Below are positions 24,579 to 32,587 of a DNA stretch of 64,000 nucleotides, in pieces. Where the stretch lies: NCBI GenBank assembly GCA_963838385.1, contig CAWIRE010000003.1, forward strand, positions 682,001 to 746,000. Reading direction: 5' to 3'. The translations under genes were made by a program, and so were the position numbers. Position 1 is the first letter of the stretch, and every line of letters starts with the position of its first letter. The stretch is from DAHUYF01 sp963838385. GTDB lineage: Bacteria > Pseudomonadota > Alphaproteobacteria > ATCC43930 > CGMCC-115725. The notes below the pieces were generated by a model. It did not search any database and was not told the DNA's origin. It saw only the letters and a program-made list of their open reading frames with translations.

Positions 24579-25592
24579 TCAAAACGCGATGCAGATCTTG
24601 CCGAAGTGGCGACCTTCGGTGATGGCGCCGATCGCCTCGGCGGCGCTGTCGAAGGCGTAGCGCTTCTCGTCGATCGGCGGCTTGGCGCCGTTGAGGTCGA
24701 TGGCGCGCACCATCTCCTCGAAGGCGTCGCGGTTGCCGAGCGTGACGCCTTGCAGCCGGACGTTCGTCGTCACCACGCGGCCGAGATTGAGCGCCGCCGT
24801 GGCGCCCGAGAGCACGCCGATCATGGCGAGCGTGCCGCTGGCGCGGATGGCGCGCAGCGACTGGTCGAGCGTCTCGGCGCCGCCGAGCTCGAGGATGAGA
24901 TCGGCGCCGCGGCCGCCCAGCGCCTTGCGCACCTCGCGGCTCCACTCCGGATGCGTCTTGTAGTTGATGCCGAGATCGGCGCCGAACGCGCGGGCGCGCT
25001 CGAGCTTGGCGTCGCTCGAGGAAGTGACGATCGCGCGCGCGCCCTGCATGCGGGCGAAGATCGCGGCGAAGAGGGAGACGCCGCCGGTGCCCTGCGTCAC
25101 CACCACGTCGCCGGCCTTGACGCCGCCGCCGACCACCGCGCTCCAGGCGGTGAGCGCGGCGCACGGCAAGGTCGCCGCCTCGAGCGCGCTCCAGCCCTTC
25201 GGCGCCTTCACTACCCCCTGCTGTGGCAGCAGCATGTATTCCTGCAGCACGCCGTCGAGCGGCCCGCCGAGCATGCCGGTGCGGTGCTCCTCCTTCATCG
25301 TTCCGCTGATCCAGCTCTGGGCGAAGGCCGGGCAGACGAGATCGCCAACCGCGACGCGGCTGACGCCGGGACCGATCTTCGCCACCGTGCCGGCGCCGTC
25401 GGAGAGCGGGATGAGCGGCAGCTCCCCGCTATGGCTGCCATAGCCGCGTCGCGTCATGACGAAGTCGCGGTAATTGACCGAGGCCGCCGCCATCTTGATC
25501 AGCACCTCGCCCGCGCCGGGATCGCGCTCGGGCCTGGTGCCGGGCTTGATGTGCTCGAGCCCCCACGCGTCGCGCATCTCCATGACCTTCAT
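24579..25592 (-). CDS. Zinc-independent MDR-family alcohol dehydrogenase/quinone oxidoreductase
   Basis: A 337-residue medium-chain dehydrogenase. It has the GroES-like N-terminus (SVNYRDFVMTRRGYG, LIPLSDGAGTVAKIG) and the nucleotide-binding turn TQGTGGVSLFAAIFA. The four-cysteine structural zinc loop is missing, so it belongs to the zinc-poor NADPH branch. ATG 25592 follows GGGAGG. It is convergent with the GldA-like gene and divergent from msrA. Confidence 0.87.
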   Translation of the reverse strand: MKVMEMRDAWGLEHIKPGTRPERDPGAGEVLIKMAAASVNYRDFVMTRRGYGSHSGELPLIPLSDGAGTVAKIGPGVSRVAVGDLVCPAFAQSWISGTMKEEHRTGMLGGPLDGVLQEYMLLPQQGVVKAPKGWSALEAATLPCAALTAWSAVVGGGVKAGDVVVTQGTGGVSLFAAIFARMQGARAIVTSSSDAKLERARAFGADLGINYKTHPEWSREVRKALGGRGADLILELGGAETLDQSLRAIRASGTLAMIGVLSGATAALNLGRVVTTNVRLQGVTLGNRDAFEEMVRAIDLNGAKPPIDEKRYAFDSAAEAIGAITEGRHFGKICIAF

Positions 25593-25716
25593 GGTGCGGT
25601 TTCCTCCCCTGCTGCGGCCGCTCGCTAGCCGGCGGTCACTTCTCCGTCAATGGCGGTTGCGGGCGGGGAGGGCGGCTCCTAGATTCCGCCGGTACCGACA
25701 GCGAGGGAGGCGAGCG

Positions 25717-26373
25717 ATGTGGATGCTGCGCAGCAAGAAGGCGGGTCTGCCGAGCGCGGCCGAGGCGCTCCCCGGCCGCGCGGAGAAGATGCCGGTGCCG
25801 GAGGCGCATGAGGTCAATGGCCATCGGCTGAGGCCGCCCTTTCCGGCCGGGTTCGAGACGGCGATCTTCGGGCTGGGCTGCTTCTGGGGCGCGGAGCGCT
25901 GCTTCTGGAAGCTGCCCGGCGTCTACACCACGGCCGTGGGCTATGCCGGCGGCCAGACGCCCAATCCGACCTACGAGGAGGTCTGCTCCGGCATGACCGG
26001 CCATACCGAGGCGGTGCTGGTCGTCTACGATCCCAAGCAGGTGAGCTATGACAGCCTGCTCAAGACCTTCTGGGAGAGCCACGACCCGACGCAGGGCATG
26101 CGCCAGGGCAACGACGTCGGCACGCAGTATCGCTCGGCGATCTATGCCACGACGCCCGAGCAGAAGCGCCGCGCCGAAGCCTCGCGCGATGCCTATCAGA
26201 AGGCGCTGGCGGCTGCCGGCCGCGGCGCCGTCACCACCGAGATCCGCGACGCGCCGGAGTTCTTCTACGCCGAGGATTACCACCAGCAATACCTGGCGAA
26301 GAATCCCAACGGCTATTGCGGCCTCGGCGGAACCGGCGTGACTTGTCCCGCCCCGGCTGCGGTGGCCGGCTGA
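25717..26373 (+). CDS. msrA: Peptide-methionine (S)-S-oxide reductase
   Basis: Repairs oxidised methionine. The 218-residue protein carries the active-site block FGLGCFWGAERCFW with Cys 55, the glycine-rich VGYAGGQTPNPTYEEVCSG, and EDYHQQYLAKNPNGYC near the C-terminus with resolving cysteines. A 40-residue N-terminal extension without a clear export signal precedes the domain. ATG 25717 follows GAGGGAGG. Convergent with the enoyl-CoA hydratase gene. Confidence 0.94.
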   Translation: MWMLRSKKAGLPSAAEALPGRAEKMPVPEAHEVNGHRLRPPFPAGFETAIFGLGCFWGAERCFWKLPGVYTTAVGYAGGQTPNPTYEEVCSGMTGHTEAVLVVYDPKQVSYDSLLKTFWESHDPTQGMRQGNDVGTQYRSAIYATTPEQKRRAEASRDAYQKALAAAGRGAVTTEIRDAPEFFYAEDYHQQYLAKNPNGYCGLGGTGVTCPAPAAVAG

Positions 26374-26389
26374 TCCGGCCGGGCCGCCG

Positions 26390-27184
26390 TCATTTCCCGG
26401 TGAAGACGGGCTTGCGCTTCTCCATGAAGGCGCGGCGGCCCTCGACATAGTCCTGGCTGTCGAAGCAGCGCGCCACCAGCGCCTCGCAGTGTCCGCGGTC
26501 GATTTGCGCGCCCGGCTTGGCGAGCTCGCCCACCACGCCCTTGACCGCCTCCATGGTCAGCGGCGCGTTGTCGGCGATGAGCGCGCAGTAGTTGCGCACA
26601 TAGGGCTCGAGCTCGGCCTCGGGCAGGACGCGGTTGACGAGCCCCATGGCGAGCGCCTCGGCGGCGGCGAATTGGCGCGCCGTGAAGAAGATCTCCTTGG
26701 CGAAGCTGGGACCGACGAGATCGACGAGCTTCTTGACCCCGCCCCAGCGATACCCCAGGCCGAGCCGCGCCGCCGGCACCGCGAAGCGCGCATTGTCGGC
26801 GGCGATGCGCATGTCGCATTGCAATGCTACGCCGACGCCGCCGCCGATGCAGAAGCCTCGGATCATGGCGATGGTCGGCTTGCGGATGTCCTGCAGCCGG
26901 ATATTGGCGGCCTCGGCGATGGCGTCGTACTGCGCGATGGTCTCGGGCGAGGAGCGCTGCTGCTCGAACTGCGAGATGTCGGCGCCGGAGATGAACGCCT
27001 TGTCGCCGGCGCCCCGGAGCACGATCACCCGCACCTCGGGGTCGCGGTCGAAATGGTCGAGGATCGCCGGGATCGCCTGCCACATGTCGAGCGACAGCGC
27101 GTTGCGGCGCTCGGGGTTGTTGAAGATCATCCAGCCGATCGCGCCGTCCTTTTGCGCGATCATGCGCTCGCTCGGGGAAATCAT
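26390..27184 (-). CDS. Enoyl-CoA hydratase/isomerase family protein
   Basis: Crotonase-fold acyl-CoA enzyme of 264 residues. The two oxyanion-hole segments are clear: AFISGADISQFE and GFCIGGGVGVALQCD. The usual second catalytic glutamate is not obvious, the segment reading PAARLGLGYRWGG, so it may be an isomerase or other family member. ATG 27184 follows TGAGGTGA; GTG 27193 is a possible start. It lies 22 bases downstream of a CoA transferase, forming a two-gene acyl-CoA operon. Confidence 0.88.
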   Translation of the reverse strand: MISPSERMIAQKDGAIGWMIFNNPERRNALSLDMWQAIPAILDHFDRDPEVRVIVLRGAGDKAFISGADISQFEQQRSSPETIAQYDAIAEAANIRLQDIRKPTIAMIRGFCIGGGVGVALQCDMRIAADNARFAVPAARLGLGYRWGGVKKLVDLVGPSFAKEIFFTARQFAAAEALAMGLVNRVLPEAELEPYVRNYCALIADNAPLTMEAVKGVVGELAKPGAQIDRGHCEALVARCFDSQDYVEGRRAFMEKRKPVFTGK

Positions 27185-27206
27185 CTGCGTCACCTCAAAT
27201 TTCTCC

Positions 27207-28379
27207 TCAAATCACGCGCCGCGCCCGGAAGCCGGCAATGGCCTGGTCGTCATAGCCCAGCTCGCGCAGCACCGCCTCGGTATGCTCGCCGCGCTCCGGG
27301 GTCGGCAGGCGGATGGCGGAGGGCGTGCGGCTCAGCGTCACCGCCTGGCCCACCACCTCGATCTCGCCGAGCGCCGGATGCGCCACCGTCTGCGCGATAC
27401 CGAGATGCCTGACCTGCGGATCGGCGAAGACCTCGTCCATCTTGTAGATCGGGCCGCAGGGCACGCCGGCGCCGTTGATGCGCTCGATCCATTCCGCCGA
27501 GCTGCGGGCGCGGGTGAACTCGTTGAGCGCGGCGTTGAGCGCGTCGCGGTTCTTCGAGCGCAGCTTGTCGCTGTAATAGTCGGGATGGTCGGCGAGGCTG
27601 TCCGCGCCCAGCGCCTTGCACAGGCGGCGGTACATCTCGTCGCCGGCGGCGGCGATGTTGATGTGCCCGTCGCTGGTCTTGAACACGCCGGTCGGGATGC
27701 TGGTCGGATGATTGTTGCCGGCCTGGCCCGGCACCTCCTTGGCGATCAGCCAGCGCGCCGCCTGGAAGTCGAGCATCGCGATCTGCGAGGAGAGCAGCGA
27801 GGATTCGACCCATTGCCCCTCGCCCGAGACCTCGCGCTCCAGCAGCGCCACCAGGATGCCCATGGCGCAGAAGATGCCGGCGGTGAGATCGGCGACCGGG
27901 ATGCCGACCCGCACCGGCCCCTGGCCGGGCAGCCCGGTGATCGACATCAGCCCGCCCATGCCCTGCGCGATCTGGTCGAAGCCCGGCCGGTCGCGATAGG
28001 GCCCGTCCTGGCCGAACCCTGAGATGCTGCCATAGACGAGCCGGGGGTTGATCGCCTTCAGGCTCTCGTAATCCACCTTCAGCCGGTACTTCACGTCCGG
28101 GCGGTAGTTCTCCACCAGGACGTCGGCCGTCTTGACCAGGCGCTTCAGGATCTCGAGCCCTTCCGGCTGCTTCAGATCGAGCGTCATGCTGCGCTTGTTG
28201 CGGTGCAAATTCTGGAAATCGGGGCCATGGCGCGCGCCGCCGAGCCCGCCATCGCCCTCGACCGCCTCGACCTTGATGACCTCCGCCCCCCAATCGGCGA
28301 GCTGGCGCACGCAGGTCGGGCCGGCGCGCACGCGGGTGAGGTCGATGACCTTGAAGCGGGAGAGGGGGAGCTTGCTCAT
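27207..28379 (-). CDS. Class III CoA transferase (CaiB/BaiF family)
   Basis: Transfers CoA between carboxylic acids, 390 residues. Family signatures: SRFKVIDLTRVRAGPTC at the N-terminus, ADWGAEVIKVEAVEGD, RNKRSMTLDLKQPEG, and GIPVADLTAGIFCAMG, which carries the expected nucleophilic aspartate. ATG 28379 follows GAGAGGG-like sequence and matches the family start; upstream in-frame codons give only low-complexity sequence. Grouped with the enoyl-CoA hydratase downstream. Confidence 0.92.
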   Translation of the reverse strand: MSKLPLSRFKVIDLTRVRAGPTCVRQLADWGAEVIKVEAVEGDGGLGGARHGPDFQNLHRNKRSMTLDLKQPEGLEILKRLVKTADVLVENYRPDVKYRLKVDYESLKAINPRLVYGSISGFGQDGPYRDRPGFDQIAQGMGGLMSITGLPGQGPVRVGIPVADLTAGIFCAMGILVALLEREVSGEGQWVESSLLSSQIAMLDFQAARWLIAKEVPGQAGNNHPTSIPTGVFKTSDGHINIAAAGDEMYRRLCKALGADSLADHPDYYSDKLRSKNRDALNAALNEFTRARSSAEWIERINGAGVPCGPIYKMDEVFADPQVRHLGIAQTVAHPALGEIEVVGQAVTLSRTPSAIRLPTPERGEHTEAVLRELGYDDQAIAGFRARRVI

Positions 28380-28541
28380 GGTTCCTCGGGTATCCGCTGC
28401 GGCGGGCGCTACCATATCGTCCCGATGCTCGCCGAGATAGGCCCGGCTGGCAACGCGGCCCGCCTCATGCCGGCCATGCCGCGGCCGCGCCCTCGCCGGT
28501 GTTAACCCAACGAGCGCGTATCGAAACCGGAGATGGACAGC

Positions 28542-28991
28542 ATGACGGCCGAGCGGAACGTGGCCCGCGAGCGGGTCGGATGGGACGAGCTGGGGCGCTG
28601 GGTGGCGCCCTGGCTGCTGGGTGCGGCGCTGGCGGCGGTGGCGCTGCTCGGCCTTCTTGCCGCCAGCCGGGCGCGGGATGACGGCACCTATGCCCTGGGC
28701 TTCGTCACCGCCGGGCTGGCGGTGCTGGCGCTCGCCTGGCAGGTGAAATCCGCCTGCGACGGCGCCGCGCCCCGCGGGATGCCGCCGCTGCTGGTCGAGG
28801 ATGCCGCAACCCTGGTCGTCCTGGTGGCGGTGCTGGCGGCGCTCGCCGTCATCGGCCTGCTGCTGGCGGCGCGCTCGCGGGAGGCGACGCTGGAGGCCGC
28901 CGGCTATGCGCTCTTCGGCTCCGGCCTCGTCTTCATCGGCTGGAACCTGAAGCACTATTTCGACGTGCAGGAGCGGCGGCCACGGGGCTGA
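28542..28991 (+). CDS. Hypothetical membrane protein
   Basis: A 149-residue protein with four hydrophobic segments: VAPWLLGAALAAVALLGLLA, YALGFVTAGLAVLALAW, ATLVVLVAVLAALAVIGLLL and AGYALFGSGLVFIGWNL. The N-terminal 20 residues are charged and cytoplasmic. ATG 28542 has a GGAG site eight bases upstream; ATG 28533 is too close to it. No family recognised. Confidence 0.7.
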   Translation: MTAERNVARERVGWDELGRWVAPWLLGAALAAVALLGLLAASRARDDGTYALGFVTAGLAVLALAWQVKSACDGAAPRGMPPLLVEDAATLVVLVAVLAALAVIGLLLAARSREATLEAAGYALFGSGLVFIGWNLKHYFDVQERRPRG

Positions 28992-29134
28992 GCCCGCGGC
29001 TTTCGGCGCTGCAGCAAAGCCCCCCGGGCAGCTTCGGTCTCACCCAAATCCTCGCGTTTTCGCAAAGCTTTAATCGATATTCACCGGTCTTTAAGGGGGC
29101 TGTGGTGAGCTAGTCCGCGAGAGATGGCGTCCCG

Positions 29135-29235
29135 CGTCGGGGCGGCATCGCGAAACGGCAAACCCGGGGCGATCCGGGGACGCAAAGCCTCCGGTCTCTG
29201 GCGAGAGATAGCGGGGCTTCCGAACGAGGCCCCCG
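29135..29235 (+). promoter_or_regulatory. Cyclic-di-GMP-I (GEMM) riboswitch, predicted
   Basis: The core conserved blocks of the GEMM aptamer are present in order: ACGGCAAACC (29156-29164), a short stem CCGGG-type hairpin, GACGCAAAGCCTCCGG (29179-29194), a second hairpin GTCTC-TGGC-GAGA, and TAGCGGGG (29209-29217). GGGGC (29139-29143) can pair with GCCCC (29229-29233), closing the aptamer next to the ribosome site GAGG (29226-29229) and the ATG at 29236. Ligand binding would therefore be expected to affect translation start, probably negatively. The downstream gene is a LapG-like protease, a class already tied to c-di-GMP. No tetraloop GAAA is present; the loop is GGCGAT-like. Confidence 0.85.
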
Positions 29236-29910
29236 ATGCGGTTGCTGCGCCCTCTGGCTTTGCTTCTTACCGTCATTGTCCTGTCCGGCGCCGCCGTGGC
29301 GGCAAGCGTCGAGGTGCAGGCCTCGCCGGCGCTCTTCGGCACGCGGGAGGTCTTCTCGTCCGACAGCTCCGCCTTCTTCAAATGGCACGGCATGCTCGAG
29401 CGCTTCGCCGCCGAGCGCCGCTCCGAGCCGGTCTGCGCGCCAGGCGTAGCGGAGCCCTGCGAGCCTGCGGAGTGGCGCGCGCTGGTGGCCTCGCTCAAAG
29501 GGCTCGATCTGCGCGCCAAGCTCGACCGCGTCAACGCGGCGATCAACCGGCATCCCTACATCCCCTCCTTCGTCAACTGGCACGAGAGCAACCATTGGGA
29601 GACGCCGTTCGAGTTCCTGCGCAAGGGCGGCCAATGCCAGGATTACGCGATCACCAAATACCTGCTGCTGCGGGAGGCGGGCGTGCCGGCCTCGCGGCTG
29701 CGGCTCGTGGTGCTGCGCGACACCCATCTCGGCCTCGATCACGCCGTGACCGTGGCCTTCCTCGACGACGAGGCGCTGGTGCTCGACAATCAGCAGCCGA
29801 CCGTCGTGCCGGCCTCCCGCCTCGACTATTACCGGCCCTATTACTCGATCAACGAGCAGGGCTGGTGGTTGCATCGTGGGGACAATGCGCGCTATGCGTC
29901 GGCGAAGTGA
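29236..29910 (+). CDS. Transglutaminase-like cysteine peptidase (C93, LapG-like)
   Basis: Exported protease-like protein of 224 residues with an N-terminal signal peptide (cleavage near VAA-SVEV). The catalytic triad reads Cys 134 in GGQCQDYAITKY, His 169 in GLDHAVTVAF and Asp 184 in LVLDNQQ. The C93 group includes LapG, which releases large adhesins when c-di-GMP is low. No LapD or large adhesin is in the window. The gene begins one base after the predicted c-di-GMP riboswitch, which suggests direct control of its translation by the second messenger. Confidence 0.88.
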   Translation: MRLLRPLALLLTVIVLSGAAVAASVEVQASPALFGTREVFSSDSSAFFKWHGMLERFAAERRSEPVCAPGVAEPCEPAEWRALVASLKGLDLRAKLDRVNAAINRHPYIPSFVNWHESNHWETPFEFLRKGGQCQDYAITKYLLLREAGVPASRLRLVVLRDTHLGLDHAVTVAFLDDEALVLDNQQPTVVPASRLDYYRPYYSINEQGWWLHRGDNARYASAK

Positions 29911-30096
29911 CCGTTCTGCGCGGCGAGCGATGCCGCCGCGAGAGAATTCAACCGCCGGCCTGCCCGCTGACGGGGGGACGCCATGGCCTTGCCCCATCGC
30001 TCCCCTCCTGCGGCCCGACCGGCGCCGGCCGCGACGGCGTCATTCTCGACTCGACCTGACTCGGCACGACCGCGTAAATTCCTCCACCTCTTAAGG

Positions 30097-30837
30097 ATGA
30101 AGCGACAGAGGGCGCCCGGGCATTTGCTTTCCAGACTGTGGTCCAACCGATTGCGCCTTGGCGGCGCCACCCTCATCATCGCCGTGGGCGCGGCGCTGGT
30201 GTGGTGGCTCGGCGGCCTCATGCGCGATGCCGACGTGCCGCGCCTCATCCATGAGTATGGCGTGTGGTTCTATCTGCTGACCTTCGGCTGGACCTTCGTC
30301 GAGGGCGAGACCTTCGTCCTGGTGGCCGGCTTCTTCGCGGCGCAAGGCCTGCTCAGCGGGGTGCTGCTGCTGCTCGCCGCCTGGCTCGGCAGCTTCGCCG
30401 GCGACCAGTGCTACTTCTGGATCGGCCGACGCTACGGGCTGCGGCTGCTGTCGCATCGCCCGCACTGGCGCTCGCCGGTCGACGCGGCGCTCGGCTGGGT
30501 CAAGCGCTTCGACGCCTGGTTCATCCTGAGCTTCCGCTTCATCTATGGCGTGCGCAACTTCTCCTCCTTCGCGCTCGGCATCAGCGGCATCTCCTGGCGG
30601 CGCTTCCTGGCGCTCAACTGTCTCGCCGCCTTTCTCTGGGCCTGCGTCTTCGTCGGCGGCGGCTACTTCTGCGGCCGCGCGCTGGAGCGCATGCTGGGCG
30701 ACATCGCCGACAGGTTCAGCATGCTCGCCCTCGCCGCCTTCGTCGTCGGCATCATCGCCATCACCGTCATCCACCGCATGCATCGCCGCCGGCGGCGTCG
30801 CGCCGCGTCGGCCGCGCCGGCCTCGCCCACCGCGTGA
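30097..30837 (+). CDS. DedA-family inner membrane protein
   Basis: A 246-residue member of the SNARE-associated/VTT family. Signatures: FGWTFVEGETFVLVAGFFAAQG, then GDQCYFWIGRRYGLRLLSHRP, and FRFIYGVRNFSSFALGISG, followed by two C-terminal helices and an Arg-rich tail. Family members move phospholipids or undecaprenyl phosphate across the inner membrane. ATG 30097 follows TTAAGG very closely; the start is therefore only moderately certain. Confidence 0.87.
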   Translation: MKRQRAPGHLLSRLWSNRLRLGGATLIIAVGAALVWWLGGLMRDADVPRLIHEYGVWFYLLTFGWTFVEGETFVLVAGFFAAQGLLSGVLLLLAAWLGSFAGDQCYFWIGRRYGLRLLSHRPHWRSPVDAALGWVKRFDAWFILSFRFIYGVRNFSSFALGISGISWRRFLALNCLAAFLWACVFVGGGYFCGRALERMLGDIADRFSMLALAAFVVGIIAITVIHRMHRRRRRRAASAAPASPTA

Positions 30838-30974
30838 CCTGCGCCAAAAGCGCGCAATGCCGCTAAAATTCCCCGCGTTGTCGAATGACAATTCGATGGC
30901 GCCGCACGGAAGAAATTGAACATGGGCCGCAGACGCGGCATCATCCTGGCCTCGCGTAAGGTAAGGGTGGGGAG

Positions 30975-31424
30975 ATGATCAAGCTTGCAACCGCGATGGC
31001 TCTGCTGATCGGCTCGGCGGCATGGGCTGCAGCGGCGACGCCGCAATGCCTGCGCGCGAACGATGCCGAGGCCGAACAGGCGATCCGCTTCCAGACCGAG
31101 CTGATGGTGGTGAGCGATACCTGCGGCGCGCAGACCTATACCGCCTTCGCGCGGCGCAACCGCGCGGCGCTGCTGGATTATCAGCATCAGGTGATCGAGC
31201 GCTTTCGCCGCACCGGCGCCAGCCATGCCGAGGCGCGCTTCGATTCCTATCTGACGCGGCTCGCCAACGAGGTGTCGCTGCGCCTCGGCGCGCAGCCGGT
31301 CTCCGCCGTGTGCCGCGACGCGCAGAGCTTCCTCGCCATCGCGGACACGCTCGCCGGCGACCGCTTCCGCCGCTACGTCGCCGAGCAGGCGGCGCATCGC
31401 ACGGATATCCGCTGCCCTGATTAG
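30975..31424 (+). CDS. Hypothetical exported protein
   Basis: A 149-residue protein with a signal peptide (MIKLATAMALLIGSAAWAAA) and a mature helical domain containing four cysteines (QCLRAND, DTCGAQ, VCRDAQ, IRCPD), likely two disulfides. ATG 30975 follows GTGGGGAG. Its TAG overlaps the probable start of the next gene by three bases, so the two may be translated together. No family recognised. Confidence 0.72.
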   Translation: MIKLATAMALLIGSAAWAAAATPQCLRANDAEAEQAIRFQTELMVVSDTCGAQTYTAFARRNRAALLDYQHQVIERFRRTGASHAEARFDSYLTRLANEVSLRLGAQPVSAVCRDAQSFLAIADTLAGDRFRRYVAEQAAHRTDIRCPD

Positions 31425-32433
31425 GACGAGACGCACCGCGCTGCTGGCGGCGCTGGCGCTGGCTGCGACGCTCGCCGCGCCGGCGCAGGCGGCCGAGACG
31501 CTGCGCATCGGCGTGCTCAAGCTCGCCTCGTCGGGGCCGGTGTTCATCGCCGCCGCCCGCGGCTATTTCGCCGCCGAGGGGATCGACGCAGAGCTGCGCT
31601 TCTTCGACGCGGCGCAGCCGGTCGCGGTCGCCACGGTCGCGGGCAACGTCGATATCGGCGTCACCGGCCTCACCGCCGGCTTCTACAATCTCGCCGGCAA
31701 GGGCGCGCTGCGCATCATCGGCGCGCAGAGCCGCGAGGAGCCGGGCTACCATCTCATCGCCTATGTCGTCTCGAACCGGGCGTTTGCCGGCGGCCTCGCC
31801 GCGCTGGCCGATCTCCCCGGCCATTCCGTCGGCATCACGCAGATCGGCTCGACCTTCCATTACAGCCTCGGGCTGCTGGCGGCGAAGCTGGGCTTTCCGC
31901 TCGCCCGCGTGAAGCTGGTGCCGCTGCAATCGATGAGCAACATGGCGGCGGCGGTGAAGGGCGGACAGGTCGATGCCGCGCTCATCCCGGCCACGCTGGC
32001 GCTGCCGCTGGTGGCGCGGGGCGACGGACACCTGCTCGGCTGGGTCGGCGACGAGACGCCGTGGCAGCTCGGCGCGATCTTCGCGCCCGCGCGCCTGCTG
32101 GCCGAGCGCCGCGCCGCCGTGGCCGGCTTCCTGCGCGCCTATCGCCGCGGCGCGCATGATTTCTACGCCGCCTTCCTCACCAAGGGCGCCGATGGCAGGC
32201 CGCGGGAAGGCGCGGACGCGGCCCAATGCCTGGCGATCATCGGCCGCTTCACGGGGCAGGCGCCGGAGCAGATCCGCAACGGCATTCCTTATGTCGATCC
32301 CGACGCGATGCTGCCGGCGAGCGATATCCACCGCCAAGTGGCGTGGTATCAGAGCCAGGGGCTGGTCGACCCCTCGGTCGACGCCGGCACGCTGCTCGAT
32401 CTCTCCTTCATCGGCGCGCCGGCGGCTCGCTAG
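31420..32433 (+). CDS. NMT1/NrtA-type ABC substrate-binding protein (non-canonical start)
   Basis: Periplasmic binding protein of the nitrate/sulfonate/thiamine-precursor type. The mature part is clear: TLRIGVLKLASSGPVFIAA, ARGYFAAEGIDAELRFF, GNVDIGVTGLTAGFY and QVDAALIPATLALPLVARG. The only canonical start (GTG 31513) lies after the signal peptide. The frame upstream encodes RTRRTALLAALALAATLAAPAQA, a textbook signal when read in two parts, preceded by ATT 31420 (or CTG 31417), which overlaps the previous stop codon. I therefore place the start at ATT 31420, 337 residues. No permease or ATPase gene is near. Confidence 0.72.
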   Translation: MRTRRTALLAALALAATLAAPAQAAETLRIGVLKLASSGPVFIAAARGYFAAEGIDAELRFFDAAQPVAVATVAGNVDIGVTGLTAGFYNLAGKGALRIIGAQSREEPGYHLIAYVVSNRAFAGGLAALADLPGHSVGITQIGSTFHYSLGLLAAKLGFPLARVKLVPLQSMSNMAAAVKGGQVDAALIPATLALPLVARGDGHLLGWVGDETPWQLGAIFAPARLLAERRAAVAGFLRAYRRGAHDFYAAFLTKGADGRPREGADAAQCLAIIGRFTGQAPEQIRNGIPYVDPDAMLPASDIHRQVAWYQSQGLVDPSVDAGTLLDLSFIGAPAAR

Positions 32434-32587
32434 CGAGCCGCCGGCCGGTCCGCCGCGTTGGGACGGACCTTGCTGCTGCTTTTCAAGCGACCAGCCTGAC
32501 GATAGAAGATGTCACCTGGCAACGGCCAAGGGAGCTGCGCCGCCGGCGCGGTGCATGACCATGAGCCGCCACAAAGGCAGGAGCGCG

